From an uncultured Eubacteriales bacterium (GTDB lineage Bacteria > Bacillota > Clostridia > Christensenellales > Aristaeellaceae), in contig CADBEB010000003.1 of the NCBI GenBank assembly GCA_902793605.1, positions 85,985 to 149,984 of the forward strand: a stretch of DNA of 64,000 nucleotides. The letters are read 5' to 3'. The notes below the pieces were generated by a model. That model saw only the letters and a list, made by a program, of their open reading frames with translations. It did no database searches and was not told where the DNA came from. Below are positions 1 to 8,022 of the stretch, in pieces; positions within the stretch are counted from its first letter, which is position 1; every line of letters starts with the position of its first letter. The translations under genes were made by a program, and so were the position numbers.

Positions 1-835
1 GCTCCGTCGTGGGGATGGTGTCCATATCGTCGAAGGCCTGGTTTTCCCCGCCCATCGCCCAGATAAACGTGTAGTTGCTGGTGCCTGCGCCGGCATGGAT
101 GGACCAGGAGGGTGAGATGACAGCTTGCTCGTTCTGCATGACCACATGCCGCGTTTCCTGTCCCTGGCCCATCATGTGGAAGACGACGTTGTCCTGCGGC
201 ACTTCGAAATAGAAATACACTTCCATCCGGCGTTCATGGGTGTGGGCCGGCATCGTGTTCCAGACGCTGCCGCTTTCCAGTACGGTCATGCCCATGCTCA
301 GCTGGCAGGTCTTCAGCACGGAGGGGTGGATGAACTGGTTGATCACCCGCTTGTTGCTGGTTGCTGCGTCGCCGCAGGGCTTCTTGGCTGCGTCCGCAAT
401 CTTCAGCAGGCGGTTTTCATAACTGCAGTGGGCCGGAGCGGAGACGAGATAGAACTTCGCGGGCTGGGCGGGATCTGTGCTTTCGAAGTATACTTCCTTC
501 ACGCCGCGGGTCAGGTACAGGCAGTCCTTATAGCCCAGTTCATAGACGGTTCCGTCCGCGATGACCTTTCCGGTACCGCCGACGTTGAACATGCCGCACT
601 CCCGGCGCTCGAGGAAGAATTCGGTTCCGAAGCAGTGCCAGATATCGAGCCCCTTGTCAATGGAGACCTTTTCCTTCACCGGCATGACGCCCAGGGTCAC
701 CATCCGGTCCACATGGCTGTAGACGGCGGTCACCTGGTCCGTTTCGAATAGTTTTTCGATCAGGAATTCCTTCCGGATCTCCTCGGTCGTATAGCGCTTG
801 AAATCCCGCTGATTGCAGCTGTAACGAATATCCAT
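1..835 (-). CDS. kduI: 5-keto-4-deoxyuronate isomerase, 3' end cut by window edge
   Basis: Isomerises 5-keto-4-deoxyuronate to 2,5-diketo-3-deoxygluconate (EC 5.3.1.17) in the cytoplasmic pectin pathway. I translated the strand from the ATG at 833-835: 278 codons are visible before the left edge, about the full family length, so only the last residue or two and the stop should be missing. The cupin metal site is intact: H198, H200, E205 and H247, which is the E. coli set (196, 198, 203, 245 as I recall it) shifted by two. The C-terminal stretch with NYTFIW and GGENQAFDDMD is typical. Nineteen bases separate it from uxaC, making it the last visible gene of the uxaB-eda-kdgK-uxaC-kduI operon. 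The expected partner kduD is not in view and could lie beyond the edge. Confidence 0.95.
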   Translation of the reverse strand, partial: MDIRYSCNQRDFKRYTTEEIRKEFLIEKLFETDQVTAVYSHVDRMVTLGVMPVKEKVSIDKGLDIWHCFGTEFFLERRECGMFNVGGTGKVIADGTVYELGYKDCLYLTRGVKEVYFESTDPAQPAKFYLVSAPAHCSYENRLLKIADAAKKPCGDAATSNKRVINQFIHPSVLKTCQLSMGMTVLESGSVWNTMPAHTHERRMEVYFYFEVPQDNVVFHMMGQGQETRHVVMQNEQAVISPSWSIHAGAGTSNYTFIWAMGGENQAFDDMDTIPTTE

Positions 836-854
836 TGTTTCCGCTCCTTTGATA

Positions 855-2267
855 TTACTGTTTCTTTTCAAAAGCAAAATACCGTTTTGCGTTGTTGTAG
901 CTGATATCCGCGACGATCTCCTTCAGGGTATCGAAATCCTCCGGATAGAAGCCTTCCTCCACCCATTCGCCGAAGATCCGGCAGAGGATGCGGCGGAAGT
1001 ATTCATGCCGCGGATAGCTCAGGAAGCTGCGGCTGTCCGTCAGCATGCCGACGAAACCTGCCAGGTAGCCCAGGGAAGCCAGGCTCTTCAGCTGGTCGCT
1101 CATGCCATCGAAGTGATCGTTGAACCACCAGGCGGAACCGTGCTGGATCCGTCCCACTGCCGTATCGTTCTGGAAACAGCCCAGGATCGTGTCGATGGCG
1201 GCGTTGTCGTTGGTGTTCAGGCTGTAAAGAATCGTCTTCGGCAGGCTGCCGGCATCCTCAAGCATGCCGAGGAATGCAGCGGTCTGGGCACTGGGGGCAT
1301 AGTTGTCCACGCAGTCGAAGCCGGTATCCGGTCCCATGGCACGGAACATGCCGAGGTTGTTATCCCGACGGCAGCCGTAATGCAGCTGCATGACCCATCC
1401 GCGGCGGGTGTATTCCCCGGCCATGGCCGTCATAAAGGCGGTCTTGAATTTCGCTTCCGCTTCCGCGTCCGGGAGTGTGCCGTTCAGCCGGGCGGCGAAG
1501 ATAGCTTCGATCTCCGCTTCGGAGGCCGGCGCGTACATGACGTAATTCAGGGCATGGTCGCTCAGCTTGCTGCCGTGGGCGGCGAAGAAGTCCAGGCGCC
1601 TTGACAGGGCTGTCTTCATATCCGCGAAGGAAGCGATCTTCATGCCGGCCGCCGCCTCCAGTTGGGCAAGATATTCGAGGAAGGAGGGTTTCTCCAGGTT
1701 CATGGCCTTGTCCGGGCGCCAGGCGGGCAGCACCGTCACGGGGAAGGATTTGTCCGCTGCCAGCTTCTCATGCCACTCCAGCGTGTCCACCGGGTCATCC
1801 GTGGTGCAGATCGTGTCCACATTGCTCATCATGATGAGCCCGCGGGAGGTATACCCTTCGCTCTGCAACTTTGCGTTGGCGAGCTCCCAGACCTCCTTTG
1901 CGGTCTGCTTGTTCAGGATGCCTTCATAGCCGAAGAAGCGGCGCAGCTCCAGGTGGCTCCAGTGGTGCAGGGGATTGCCGATGGCCTTGCCCAGCACCTC
2001 GGCGTATTTCTCGAACTTTTCCCAGTCGCTCGAATCACCGGTGATGTACTTTTCCGGCACGCCTGCGGAGCGCATCAGGCGCCATTTGTAGTGATCGCCG
2101 CCCAGCCAGACCCGGGTGATGTTCTCATACCGGATATCCTCGTAAATTTCCCGGGGATTCAGGTGGCAATGGTAGTCGATGATCGGCTGCTTTTCTGCCG
2201 CTTCATGGTATAGTTTTCTCGCGGCTTCGGTGTTCAGCAGGAAATCCTTATCCAGAAACTGTTTCAT
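855..2267 (-). CDS. uxaC: glucuronate/galacturonate isomerase
   Basis: Converts D-glucuronate to fructuronate and D-galacturonate to tagaturonate (EC 5.3.1.12), the entry step for both uronates. The 470-residue product has the usual family length and starts MKQFLDKDFLL. The metal-binding HxH of this amidohydrolase-related fold is at residues 33-35 in IDYHCHLNPREI, and WRPDKAMN in mid-protein is characteristic. It is fourth in a tightly packed minus-strand operon, 17 bases after kdgK, and feeds both UxaB (tagaturonate, same operon) and UxuB (fructuronate, plus strand at 12975). Confidence 0.96.
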   Translation of the reverse strand: MKQFLDKDFLLNTEAARKLYHEAAEKQPIIDYHCHLNPREIYEDIRYENITRVWLGGDHYKWRLMRSAGVPEKYITGDSSDWEKFEKYAEVLGKAIGNPLHHWSHLELRRFFGYEGILNKQTAKEVWELANAKLQSEGYTSRGLIMMSNVDTICTTDDPVDTLEWHEKLAADKSFPVTVLPAWRPDKAMNLEKPSFLEYLAQLEAAAGMKIASFADMKTALSRRLDFFAAHGSKLSDHALNYVMYAPASEAEIEAIFAARLNGTLPDAEAEAKFKTAFMTAMAGEYTRRGWVMQLHYGCRRDNNLGMFRAMGPDTGFDCVDNYAPSAQTAAFLGMLEDAGSLPKTILYSLNTNDNAAIDTILGCFQNDTAVGRIQHGSAWWFNDHFDGMSDQLKSLASLGYLAGFVGMLTDSRSFLSYPRHEYFRRILCRIFGEWVEEGFYPEDFDTLKEIVADISYNNAKRYFAFEKKQ

Positions 2268-2284
2268 AGAATCATTCTCCTTTA

Positions 2285-3382
2285 TTATCGTTTCACCCGG
2301 GCGCTGCCGTTCTTCATGATGGATTCTACTTCTTCCCTGCTGGCCATACTGGTGTCACCGGGGGTGGTCATGGCCAGTGCGCCGTGGGCGGCGCCGTAAT
2401 TCACAGCCAGTTCCGGATCGCCGGTGGTCATCAGGCCGTAGACCAGGCCGGAAGCGAACGAATCGCCTCCGCCGACGCGGTCCAGGATCTCCAGGTTGTC
2501 ATAAGCCTTTGACATGTAGACTTTTCCATCCGCCCAGCAGATCGCTTTCCAGTCGTTCACCGTGGCGGTTTTGACTGTGCGCAGCGTGGTGGCGATGGCT
2601 TTGAAATTGGGATACTGCTTTGCGGCTTCCGCGATCATCTTATAGTATCCGTCCAGATTCAGTTCTTTCAGGTTCTCATCGTTTCCTTCGATCTGGAGTC
2701 CCAGACAGGCAGTGAAATCTTCTTCGTTGCCGATCATGACGTCCACGTACTTTGCAACCTCGCGGTTGACTTCCCGGGCTTTTTCCAGTCCACCGATGGC
2801 GGACCACATAGAAGGACGGTAGTTCAGGTCGTAAGAGATCAGCGTGCCGTATTTCTTCGCCGTCTTGCAGGCGGCGATGACCGTCTCGCAGCTCTGTTCG
2901 GACAGCGCGGCGTAAATCCCGCCTGTATGCAGCCACCGAACCCCCAGTTTGCCGAAGATGTAATCAAAGTCAAAGTCTTCAGGGGTGGCCTTCGAGATGG
3001 CAGTGTTGGCGCGGTCAGAGCACCCTACGGCGCCCCGGATTCCGTAGCCGCGCTCTGTGAAGTTCAGGCCGTTCCGGCAGATACGGCCGATGCCATCCGT
3101 CTTTTTCCAGCAGATCAGGCTCGTGTCCACGCCGCCCTGCTCGATCAGGTCTCTGAGCAGTTTACCGACTTCATTGTCCGCAAACGCGGTCAGCACACCG
3201 GTCTTCAGGCCGAAGCACTTGTGAAGGCCCCGGACTACATTGTATTCACCGCCGCCTTCCCAGACTTTAAACTCCCGCGCGGTGCGGATCCGGCCTTCGC
3301 CGGGATCCAGGCGAAGCATGACTTCTCCCAGGGATACCGCGTCATAGCGGCATTCTTCAGCAGGTTTCAGATTAAGGTTCAT
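2285..3382 (-). CDS. kdgK: 2-keto-3-deoxygluconate kinase, PfkB family
   Basis: Phosphorylates KDG to KDPG (EC 2.7.1.45). The 365-residue ribokinase-fold protein has an N-terminal sugar-binding GGGEYNVVRGL stretch and the PfkB signature DRVGGGDSFASG starting near residue 301, with the catalytic base at D307. The signature has GGGD where GAGD is usual, a substitution also seen in other KDG-kinase-like members. The next gene upstream in the operon is the KDPG aldolase, six bases away, so kinase and aldolase are made together. The family call is certain; substrate is inferred from context. Confidence 0.9.
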   Translation of the reverse strand: MNLNLKPAEECRYDAVSLGEVMLRLDPGEGRIRTAREFKVWEGGGEYNVVRGLHKCFGLKTGVLTAFADNEVGKLLRDLIEQGGVDTSLICWKKTDGIGRICRNGLNFTERGYGIRGAVGCSDRANTAISKATPEDFDFDYIFGKLGVRWLHTGGIYAALSEQSCETVIAACKTAKKYGTLISYDLNYRPSMWSAIGGLEKAREVNREVAKYVDVMIGNEEDFTACLGLQIEGNDENLKELNLDGYYKMIAEAAKQYPNFKAIATTLRTVKTATVNDWKAICWADGKVYMSKAYDNLEILDRVGGGDSFASGLVYGLMTTGDPELAVNYGAAHGALAMTTPGDTSMASREEVESIMKNGSARVKR

Positions 3383-3388
3383 ACTTTT

Positions 3389-4027
3389 TTACCCCCTGAT
3401 CTCTTTCACGATGTCCGCGGCTTCGTGTACGAGCCGTTCGATTTCATCAAACTGTCCTTCCTTGACCAGCTTGCCGCTGACCATCCAGCTGCCGCCGCAG
3501 GCGACGATCCGGTTATAGGCCAGATACTCCCGCACGTTCGCCGCGCTGATTCCGCCGGTGGGCATAAAGTTCACGCCGACGTAGGGTGCGGCCAGCGCCT
3601 TGATCATCTTCAGGCCGCCGGCAGGCTCCGCCGGGAAGAACTTCAGCACGTCCAGGTCAAACTGCAGGGCGGCTTCGATCTCTGTCGGCGTACAGACGCC
3701 GGGCGTCATGGGAACGCCCTTTTTCAGCACGTATTCAGTGACCTTCGGGTTGAAGCCGGGGCTGACGATAAACTTCGCGCCTGCGTCGATCGCCCGGTCT
3801 GCCTGTTCCGTGGTCAGCACGGTCCCTGCGCCGATGATCATTTCCGGGAAGGCTTTGGCCATCCGCCGGATGGATTCTTCCGCGGCCGCGGTACGGAAGG
3901 TCACTTCCGCGCAGGGCAGGCCGCCTTTGACAAGCCGCTCCGCCAGGGGCAGCGCGTCCTCTGCGTTTTCCAGCACCACCACCGGGACGATTCCGATCTT
4001 CTGCAACTGTTTCATCATGTCCGTCAT
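3389..4027 (-). CDS. eda: KDPG/KHG aldolase
   Basis: Cleaves 2-keto-3-deoxy-6-phosphogluconate to pyruvate and glyceraldehyde-3-phosphate (EC 4.1.2.14, often also 4.1.3.16). The 212-residue class I aldolase carries the Schiff-base lysine K129 in DVLKFFPAE and the general-base glutamate E41 in CAEVTFRT, plus GAGTVL and MTPGVCTPTE. Two ATG codons are possible (residues 1 and 4). It lies between uxaB (13-base gap) and kdgK (6-base gap), as expected for the terminal step of the uronate route. Confidence 0.95.
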   Translation of the reverse strand: MTDMMKQLQKIGIVPVVVLENAEDALPLAERLVKGGLPCAEVTFRTAAAEESIRRMAKAFPEMIIGAGTVLTTEQADRAIDAGAKFIVSPGFNPKVTEYVLKKGVPMTPGVCTPTEIEAALQFDLDVLKFFPAEPAGGLKMIKALAAPYVGVNFMPTGGISAANVREYLAYNRIVACGGSWMVSGKLVKEGQFDEIERLVHEAADIVKEIRG

Positions 4028-4040
4028 GCGTTTTCCCTCC

Positions 4041-5531
4041 TTATGCCAGGCAGGCCTTATAGGCTGCCACTGCGCCGTCGGCGCGGATCGTCTTCAGGAT
4101 GCGGACCGCCGCTTCCTCAAAGCCATTTACTTCCGTCAGGTCCTGACCCCACATTTCCGTGTTGGTCATTACCGCGTGCACCAGTTCCTCCGGACTGTCA
4201 TTCCGGTGTGCCCAGTAGAATTCCAGCACATACCGGTCGTCGCTGACTGTATAGTCATTACCCTTCGGCCTGCGGCACACCAGCCCCTTGTCCGTCAGAT
4301 CCTGCGGCTCGTTGCTGTAGAAGGCGATGTAGGCCGCGAAGCTGGTCGTCAGGCAGGGAGGAAGCTCGCCCTTTTCTTTCACATAGTCCAGGAAGGTCGG
4401 CATGTTCCGTGCCCGCCACTTGCTGGTGGAGTTCAGGCTGATGCTCATCAGCTCGTGGTTCACGAAGGGATTGTTGAAGCGGTCCTGCACGGCCTGCGCG
4501 AAGTTTTCCAGGTCTTTCCTGTCCAGCGGCAGGGTCGGGATCACTTCATCGTAGAGCATTTTGTTCATATAGCCTAGGATGGTGTCGTCATGCATGCAGT
4601 CCCGCACGATGTCGTACCCGGCCAGGTACGCTCCGAGTACGAACCCCGTGTGTGCGCCGTTCAGGATGCGGACCTTCCGTTTCTTGTAGGGTGTGACGTC
4701 CGGCACCACGATCACGGGTACGCCGGCCTTCCTGAAGGGAAGACGGTCTTCCAGGCCGTCCGGCCCCTCAATGACCCAGATGCCGAAGACCTCGCCCACA
4801 TCCGTCAGCGGATCCGAATAGCCGTTGGCCGCATCCAGCGCCTCGACTTCCTTCGGATCACGGATTCTTCCGGGAACGATTCGATCGACCAGGGTGGAGC
4901 AGAAGATGTTCTTTTCGTTCACCCAGCGGCGGAAGTCATCGCTCAGCCTCCAGTCGTCGATATACTGGTTGACGCACTTCAGCAGTTCCTTGCCGTTGTT
5001 GTCGATCAGTTCGCAGCTGAGCATCACGATGCCTGGTTTTCCGGCGGTGAAGCGCTCATAGAGCACGCGGGTCAGTTTCGCGGGGAAGGAGAGCGGCGGC
5101 GCCTGGTCAAAGGTGCTCTCCGTATCATGTACGATGCCGGCTTCGGTCGTGTTGGAAACGATGATTTCCAGGTCGTCGCTCTTCGCCAGCTCCAGCACTT
5201 TGTCCCATTCGCCATAGGGATTGAGGCACCGGCTGACTGCGGAGATCACCCGCTTGTCATCTACCTTGACGCCTTTTTCGCTGCCCCGGAGATACAGGGT
5301 ATAGAGGCCTTCCTGTTTATTGATCAGCTCTGTCAGGCCCTGGGCAATCGGCTGCACCAGGACCGCCTTGCCGTTGAAACCGGCTTTTTCATTTGCGATA
5401 TCAATAAAGTCGTCCACGAAGGCGCGCAGGAAGTTGCCTTCACCGAACTGCATGACTTTCTCCGGCGCGTTTTCCAGAATGTAACCATTATAACCTGCAT
5501 TTTTCAGTACCCGGTAGTTAAGCTGTTCCAT
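4041..5531 (-). CDS. uxaB: tagaturonate reductase (altronate oxidoreductase)
   Basis: NADH-dependent reduction of D-tagaturonate to D-altronate (EC 1.1.1.58). The 496-residue protein belongs to the mannitol dehydrogenase family: FGEGNFLRAFVDDF at the nucleotide-binding start, then the catalytic-domain KxxxLNGAHT-like stretch KRKVRILNGAHTGF. First gene of the minus-strand operon, with AGGAG about ten bases before ATG. An altronate dehydratase (uxaA) is not in the window. Its 538-residue relative at 12975 appears to be the fructuronate enzyme, so the two family members split the two substrates. Confidence 0.9.
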   Translation of the reverse strand: MEQLNYRVLKNAGYNGYILENAPEKVMQFGEGNFLRAFVDDFIDIANEKAGFNGKAVLVQPIAQGLTELINKQEGLYTLYLRGSEKGVKVDDKRVISAVSRCLNPYGEWDKVLELAKSDDLEIIVSNTTEAGIVHDTESTFDQAPPLSFPAKLTRVLYERFTAGKPGIVMLSCELIDNNGKELLKCVNQYIDDWRLSDDFRRWVNEKNIFCSTLVDRIVPGRIRDPKEVEALDAANGYSDPLTDVGEVFGIWVIEGPDGLEDRLPFRKAGVPVIVVPDVTPYKKRKVRILNGAHTGFVLGAYLAGYDIVRDCMHDDTILGYMNKMLYDEVIPTLPLDRKDLENFAQAVQDRFNNPFVNHELMSISLNSTSKWRARNMPTFLDYVKEKGELPPCLTTSFAAYIAFYSNEPQDLTDKGLVCRRPKGNDYTVSDDRYVLEFYWAHRNDSPEELVHAVMTNTEMWGQDLTEVNGFEEAAVRILKTIRADGAVAAYKACLA

Positions 5532-5565
5532 CCCTTTCTCCTCCGAATATGGATTTTATACATAA

Positions 5566-5595
5566 AAAATACACCAGAAAGACCATTGGCGTCAA
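5566..5595 (-). promoter_or_regulatory. sigma-A-like promoter of the uxaB operon
   Basis: On the minus strand TTGACG (5590-5595) and TATTTT (5566-5571) are separated by 18 bases and stand about 35 bases before the uxaB start. The element lies just after the kdgF terminator, so the operon appears independently transcribed. Confidence 0.6.
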
Positions 5596-5629
5596 GAAGG
5601 CCGAAAAGTCAGAAATCCCTTTAAAACGG

Positions 5630-5667
5630 GCATAAAACAACCCCTGATTCAAGGAAAATCAAGGGTT
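5630..5667 (-). terminator. Rho-independent terminator after kdgF
   Basis: An 11-bp inverted repeat (AACCCTTGATT with AATCAGGGGTT, one G-T pair) with a seven-base loop is followed on the minus strand by TGTTTTATG. It separates kdgF from the uxaB operon. Confidence 0.7.
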
Positions 5668-5689
5668 GCGAAACGTCCGTACAAATTAT

Positions 5690-5700
5690 GGACAAAACGG
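5690..5700 (-). promoter_or_regulatory. hexuronate box 1 (CCGTTTTGTCC)
   Basis: Exact CCGTTTTGTCC on the minus strand between the kdgF stop and its terminator, about 95 bases upstream of the uxaB -35 element. It continues as ATAATTTGTACGGAC, giving a GTCC...GGAC dyad. The same 11-mer occurs at 6707 and 6826 and with one change at 11771, all at uronate genes. Its place upstream of a terminator makes its role for uxaB uncertain. Confidence 0.5.
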
Positions 5701-5730
5701 ATATGATTCGTGTAAAAACGGAGTGATTTC

Positions 5731-6066
5731 TTACCTGGCCAGAAAATCCTCGCGGCAGGGGGTAAAGACATCCAGGAGCATGCCGGGTTCCAGGCAGACC
5801 GTTCCGTGGGGAAGTCCCGCGGGTACGATGATACTGTCGCCCTGTTCCAGAATGGTTTCCTCACCCTCCACACTGTAGCTGAAGCGCCCTGACAGCACAT
5901 AGCTGCACTGGGTATGCGGGTGTGTGTGGACCGCGCCGACGGTGCCCTTGTCAAAACCGACCTCCACCGCCATCAACTGTTCATTCCACGCCAGGATACG
6001 CCGGGTGTTCCCAGCGCCCAGATCGCGGACGGCTGTTTCGCTGTGATGACTGACGATTCCCTTCAT
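5731..6066 (-). CDS. kdgF: KdgF-type cupin, unsaturated uronate to DKI conversion
   Basis: KdgF proteins convert 4,5-unsaturated galacturonate to the linear 5-keto-4-deoxyuronate that KduI uses. The 111-residue single-domain cupin has the metal site H47, H49 (HTHPHTQ, with Q53) and H87, and D99, F101 and R105 in LLDVFTPCRED, spaced like the D-x-F-x3-R catalytic set described for KdgF. Its start overlaps the stop of the upstream membrane gene (ATGA), with AGGAGG well placed inside that gene. With kduI 5 kb away this indicates use of products from pectate lyases or unsaturated uronidases. A generic cupin remains possible, but the active-site match is good. Confidence 0.82.
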   Translation of the reverse strand: MKGIVSHHSETAVRDLGAGNTRRILAWNEQLMAVEVGFDKGTVGAVHTHPHTQCSYVLSGRFSYSVEGEETILEQGDSIIVPAGLPHGTVCLEPGMLLDVFTPCREDFLAR

Positions 6067-6614
6067 TTCCCTTTACCTCCTGATGAATTACATTTCCGGA
6101 CACCGATTCCGTCTTCAATAACCGTCCAAACTGTCTCGTCCGGCATGTCTGCCTGACCGGACGGAAGAAGGAAAGCCTTAACCGGGGTGGCATAGAGATA
6201 GATACAGTCCTTCCTGCGGAAAGCATGGGCCGCTTTTTCCCAGGGGATGATGCCGGTGTTTTCCTGCTTCCGGTCGCTGATGACCTGAAACCCCTCCCCG
6301 GAAAGTTTTACGGTATAGACAGCCCGGCCTTTGCCCAGTTTCCACCGTTCAGCCTGCATATTGACCTGCGACAGGAACATACCAATATAAACCACGGGAA
6401 GCCCCAGGCCCACAACCAGCAGCACAGCGGCGATCATCCCGCTCTGGGGGAGGTGCGTGGCCAGAGCGACCGCGGCGAAAGCGCACAGGATCAAAGCGAA
6501 TACCAGCGGCCTGACCCAGCGCCTGCGCAGGCGAAGCATATCAAAATGAGCGAAACGGCGAAAGGTTTTTTCGTCGAGCCTCACCGGGATCGTTACAATC
6601 TGATTCTCCGCCAT
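6063..6614 (-). CDS. YcxB-like two-helix membrane protein
   Basis: I chose the ATG at 6612-6614 (MAENQIVTIPVRLDE) because GGAGG stands seven bases before it; upstream in-frame starts lack one. The 183-residue protein has a short cytoplasmic N-terminus, two adjacent hydrophobic helices (about residues 36-53 and 60-82) and a C-terminal beta-rich domain containing IIPWEKAAHAF, the layout of YcxB-like proteins. No enzymatic motif is seen. It is co-transcribed with kdgF through a four-base overlap, which is the only hint that it belongs to uronate metabolism. Confidence 0.7.
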   Translation of the reverse strand: MAENQIVTIPVRLDEKTFRRFAHFDMLRLRRRWVRPLVFALILCAFAAVALATHLPQSGMIAAVLLVVGLGLPVVYIGMFLSQVNMQAERWKLGKGRAVYTVKLSGEGFQVISDRKQENTGIIPWEKAAHAFRRKDCIYLYATPVKAFLLPSGQADMPDETVWTVIEDGIGVRKCNSSGGKGK

Positions 6615-6669
6615 GGGTTCCTCCGGATGCAAAGGTTTCTGTTTACAGTAATGTCCCCATACCGCCTTC

Positions 6670-6698
6670 AGCATAGCAGAAATCAGCCTGCTTGGCAA
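6670..6698 (-). promoter_or_regulatory. promoter of the YcxB-like/kdgF unit
   Basis: Minus-strand TTGCCA (6693-6698) and TATGCT (6670-6675) are 17 bases apart and about 55 bases upstream of the 6614 start. A CCGTTTTGTCC box (6707-6717, reading the other way) abuts the -35 at a distance of eight bases. Confidence 0.6.
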
Positions 6699-6706
6699 TC
6701 AAAAAT

Positions 6707-6717
6707 CCGTTTTGTCC
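6707..6717 (+). promoter_or_regulatory. hexuronate box 2 (CCGTTTTGTCC)
   Basis: Exact copy of the 11-mer in the divergent region between the kdgF unit and dctP. A GTAC follows six bases later (7 in box 1), suggesting a two-part site. It could act on the kdgF promoter, whose -35 is adjacent, on dctP, or on both. Confidence 0.55.
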
Positions 6718-6825
6718 TGTTTCGTACCTTTATTTTCCATCTCTGAAACACCGAAATTGCTTGCTTCATTAATTATAAAGTGCTGTCCGGTTTTGCGGCT
6801 CTTGCCATTTTAGACAGATACAGAA

Positions 6826-6836
6826 CCGTTTTGTCC
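6826..6836 (+). promoter_or_regulatory. hexuronate box 3, upstream of dctP
   Basis: Exact CCGTTTTGTCC whose first base lies 23 bases before the dctP -35 hexamer. Identity to the uxuA box extends over 22 of 26 positions up to the -35. The position just upstream of -35 fits an activator site. Confidence 0.65.
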
Positions 6837-6848
6837 ATAAAATTTATG

Positions 6849-6877
6849 TTGTCATTTATGGTTTGTTATGGTACACT
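6849..6877 (+). promoter_or_regulatory. promoter of the dctPQM operon
   Basis: TTGTCA (6849-6854) and TACACT (6872-6877) with a 17-base spacer, about 60 bases before dctP. The uxuA promoter has the same -10 hexamer, the same spacer and the same box distance. Confidence 0.7.
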
Positions 6878-6935
6878 TTTCACATCAAGACGGAGATGAA
6901 CTGAATTCTCCGCAAAATGAACAGGAGGAAATCCC

Positions 6936-7925
6936 ATGAAAAAACTGATTGGTCTGTTTCTTGCCCTGATCATGGTTCTCAGCTGTGCTGCTGCGCTGGC
7001 TGATGACCCGATCACCCTGACCTACGCAGAAGTGAACCCCATCGAGGGCACCATCGTCGGTGAAGTTGCCAAAGCTTTCAAGGAAAAGGTTGAAGAGCTG
7101 TCCGGCGGCGCCATCGTCATCGACATCCAGGCCAGCGGCGTGCTGGGATCGGAAGACCAGATCCTGGACAATCTGCTCGGCGGCGGTACCGTGACGGATG
7201 TGTGCCGTATTTCCGCCTTCGCACTGAGCCAGTACGGCTGCACCAAGGCCACCCTGCTCTCCCTGCCCTATGTGTTCGAGAACCGTGATCATTTCTGGAA
7301 TTTCGCCAACAGCGATCTGGCCAAGGAATTCCTGAATGAGCCTCAGACTGTAGGCCTGCCCCTCCGCGGCCTGGCTTACGGCGAAGAAGGCTTCCGCCAT
7401 TTCTTCTTCAAGAACGAAGTGACAGACATCAACAGCCTGAAGGGCCTGAAGATCCGCGTTTCCTCCGACCCGGTTATGACCGGTATGGTTTCCGGCCTAG
7501 GCGCCGCTGCTACGACCGTTCCTTTCACCGAACTCTACAGCGCGCTGCAGACCGGTGTTGTCGACGGCGCTGAGCAGCCCACCGCCAACTATAAGTCCAA
7601 CGCTTTCCAGGAAGTTGCTCCTTACTTCATGATGGACGGCCACACCCTGGGTGCCATCCAGCTGATCATCACCGACACCGCCTGGAACAAGCTGTCTGAA
7701 GAGCAGCAGGGTTGGATCCAGGAAGCTGCCACCTATGCTTCCCAGAAGTGCCGTGAAGTCAGCGAAGCCAAGGAAGCTGAGACACTGGAAGCCCTGAAGG
7801 CCGATGGTATCCACATCATCGAAGTGCCGGACAAGGCCCCGTGGATCGAGGCTGTCAAGGCAACCGTGGATGCGAACATCAACGGACAGGACGAAGTATT
7901 CCAGCAGATTCTGAGCATGAAGTAA
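6936..7925 (+). CDS. dctP: TRAP transporter substrate-binding protein, DctP family
   Basis: Extracytoplasmic solute receptor of a tripartite (TRAP) transporter. The 329-residue product begins with a signal peptide, MKKLIGLFLALIMVLSCAAALA, then the family fold with the SSDPVMTGM stretch and LKGLKIRV before the conserved ligand-binding arginine (R of KIRV, near residue 175). PFTELYSALQTGVVDGAEQP is the DctP hallmark. AGGAGG precedes the start. It is followed by the two membrane subunits. Several DctP proteins bind uronates, and its box-bearing promoter and surrounding genes make hexuronate uptake the best guess. Confidence 0.93.
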   Translation: MKKLIGLFLALIMVLSCAAALADDPITLTYAEVNPIEGTIVGEVAKAFKEKVEELSGGAIVIDIQASGVLGSEDQILDNLLGGGTVTDVCRISAFALSQYGCTKATLLSLPYVFENRDHFWNFANSDLAKEFLNEPQTVGLPLRGLAYGEEGFRHFFFKNEVTDINSLKGLKIRVSSDPVMTGMVSGLGAAATTVPFTELYSALQTGVVDGAEQPTANYKSNAFQEVAPYFMMDGHTLGAIQLIITDTAWNKLSEEQQGWIQEAATYASQKCREVSEAKEAETLEALKADGIHIIEVPDKAPWIEAVKATVDANINGQDEVFQQILSMK

Positions 7926-7947
7926 TTCTTCTCTCGCAGAATCCCTT

Positions 7948-7980
7948 CGGGGGATGTGGGTATTCCCGCATCCCCCGCTT
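7948..7980 (+). terminator. intra-operon hairpin/attenuator between dctP and dctQ
   Basis: CGGGGGATG-GGG paired with CCC-CATCCCCCG around a TATT loop (7948-7976), followed by CTTTTGCTT. It lies between dctP and the dctQ RBS, so it probably lowers expression of the membrane subunits relative to the binding protein or protects the dctP mRNA 3' end. Confidence 0.65.
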
Positions 7981-8022
7981 TTGCTTGAATTGACCGTTCT
8001 GGTTTTGAAAGGAGTGTCCGTT

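Noticed and set aside
7954..8022. Longer N-terminus for DctQ
   Set aside because: Runs through the dctP hairpin and has no RBS; TTG 8023 has AAAGGAG at eight bases.
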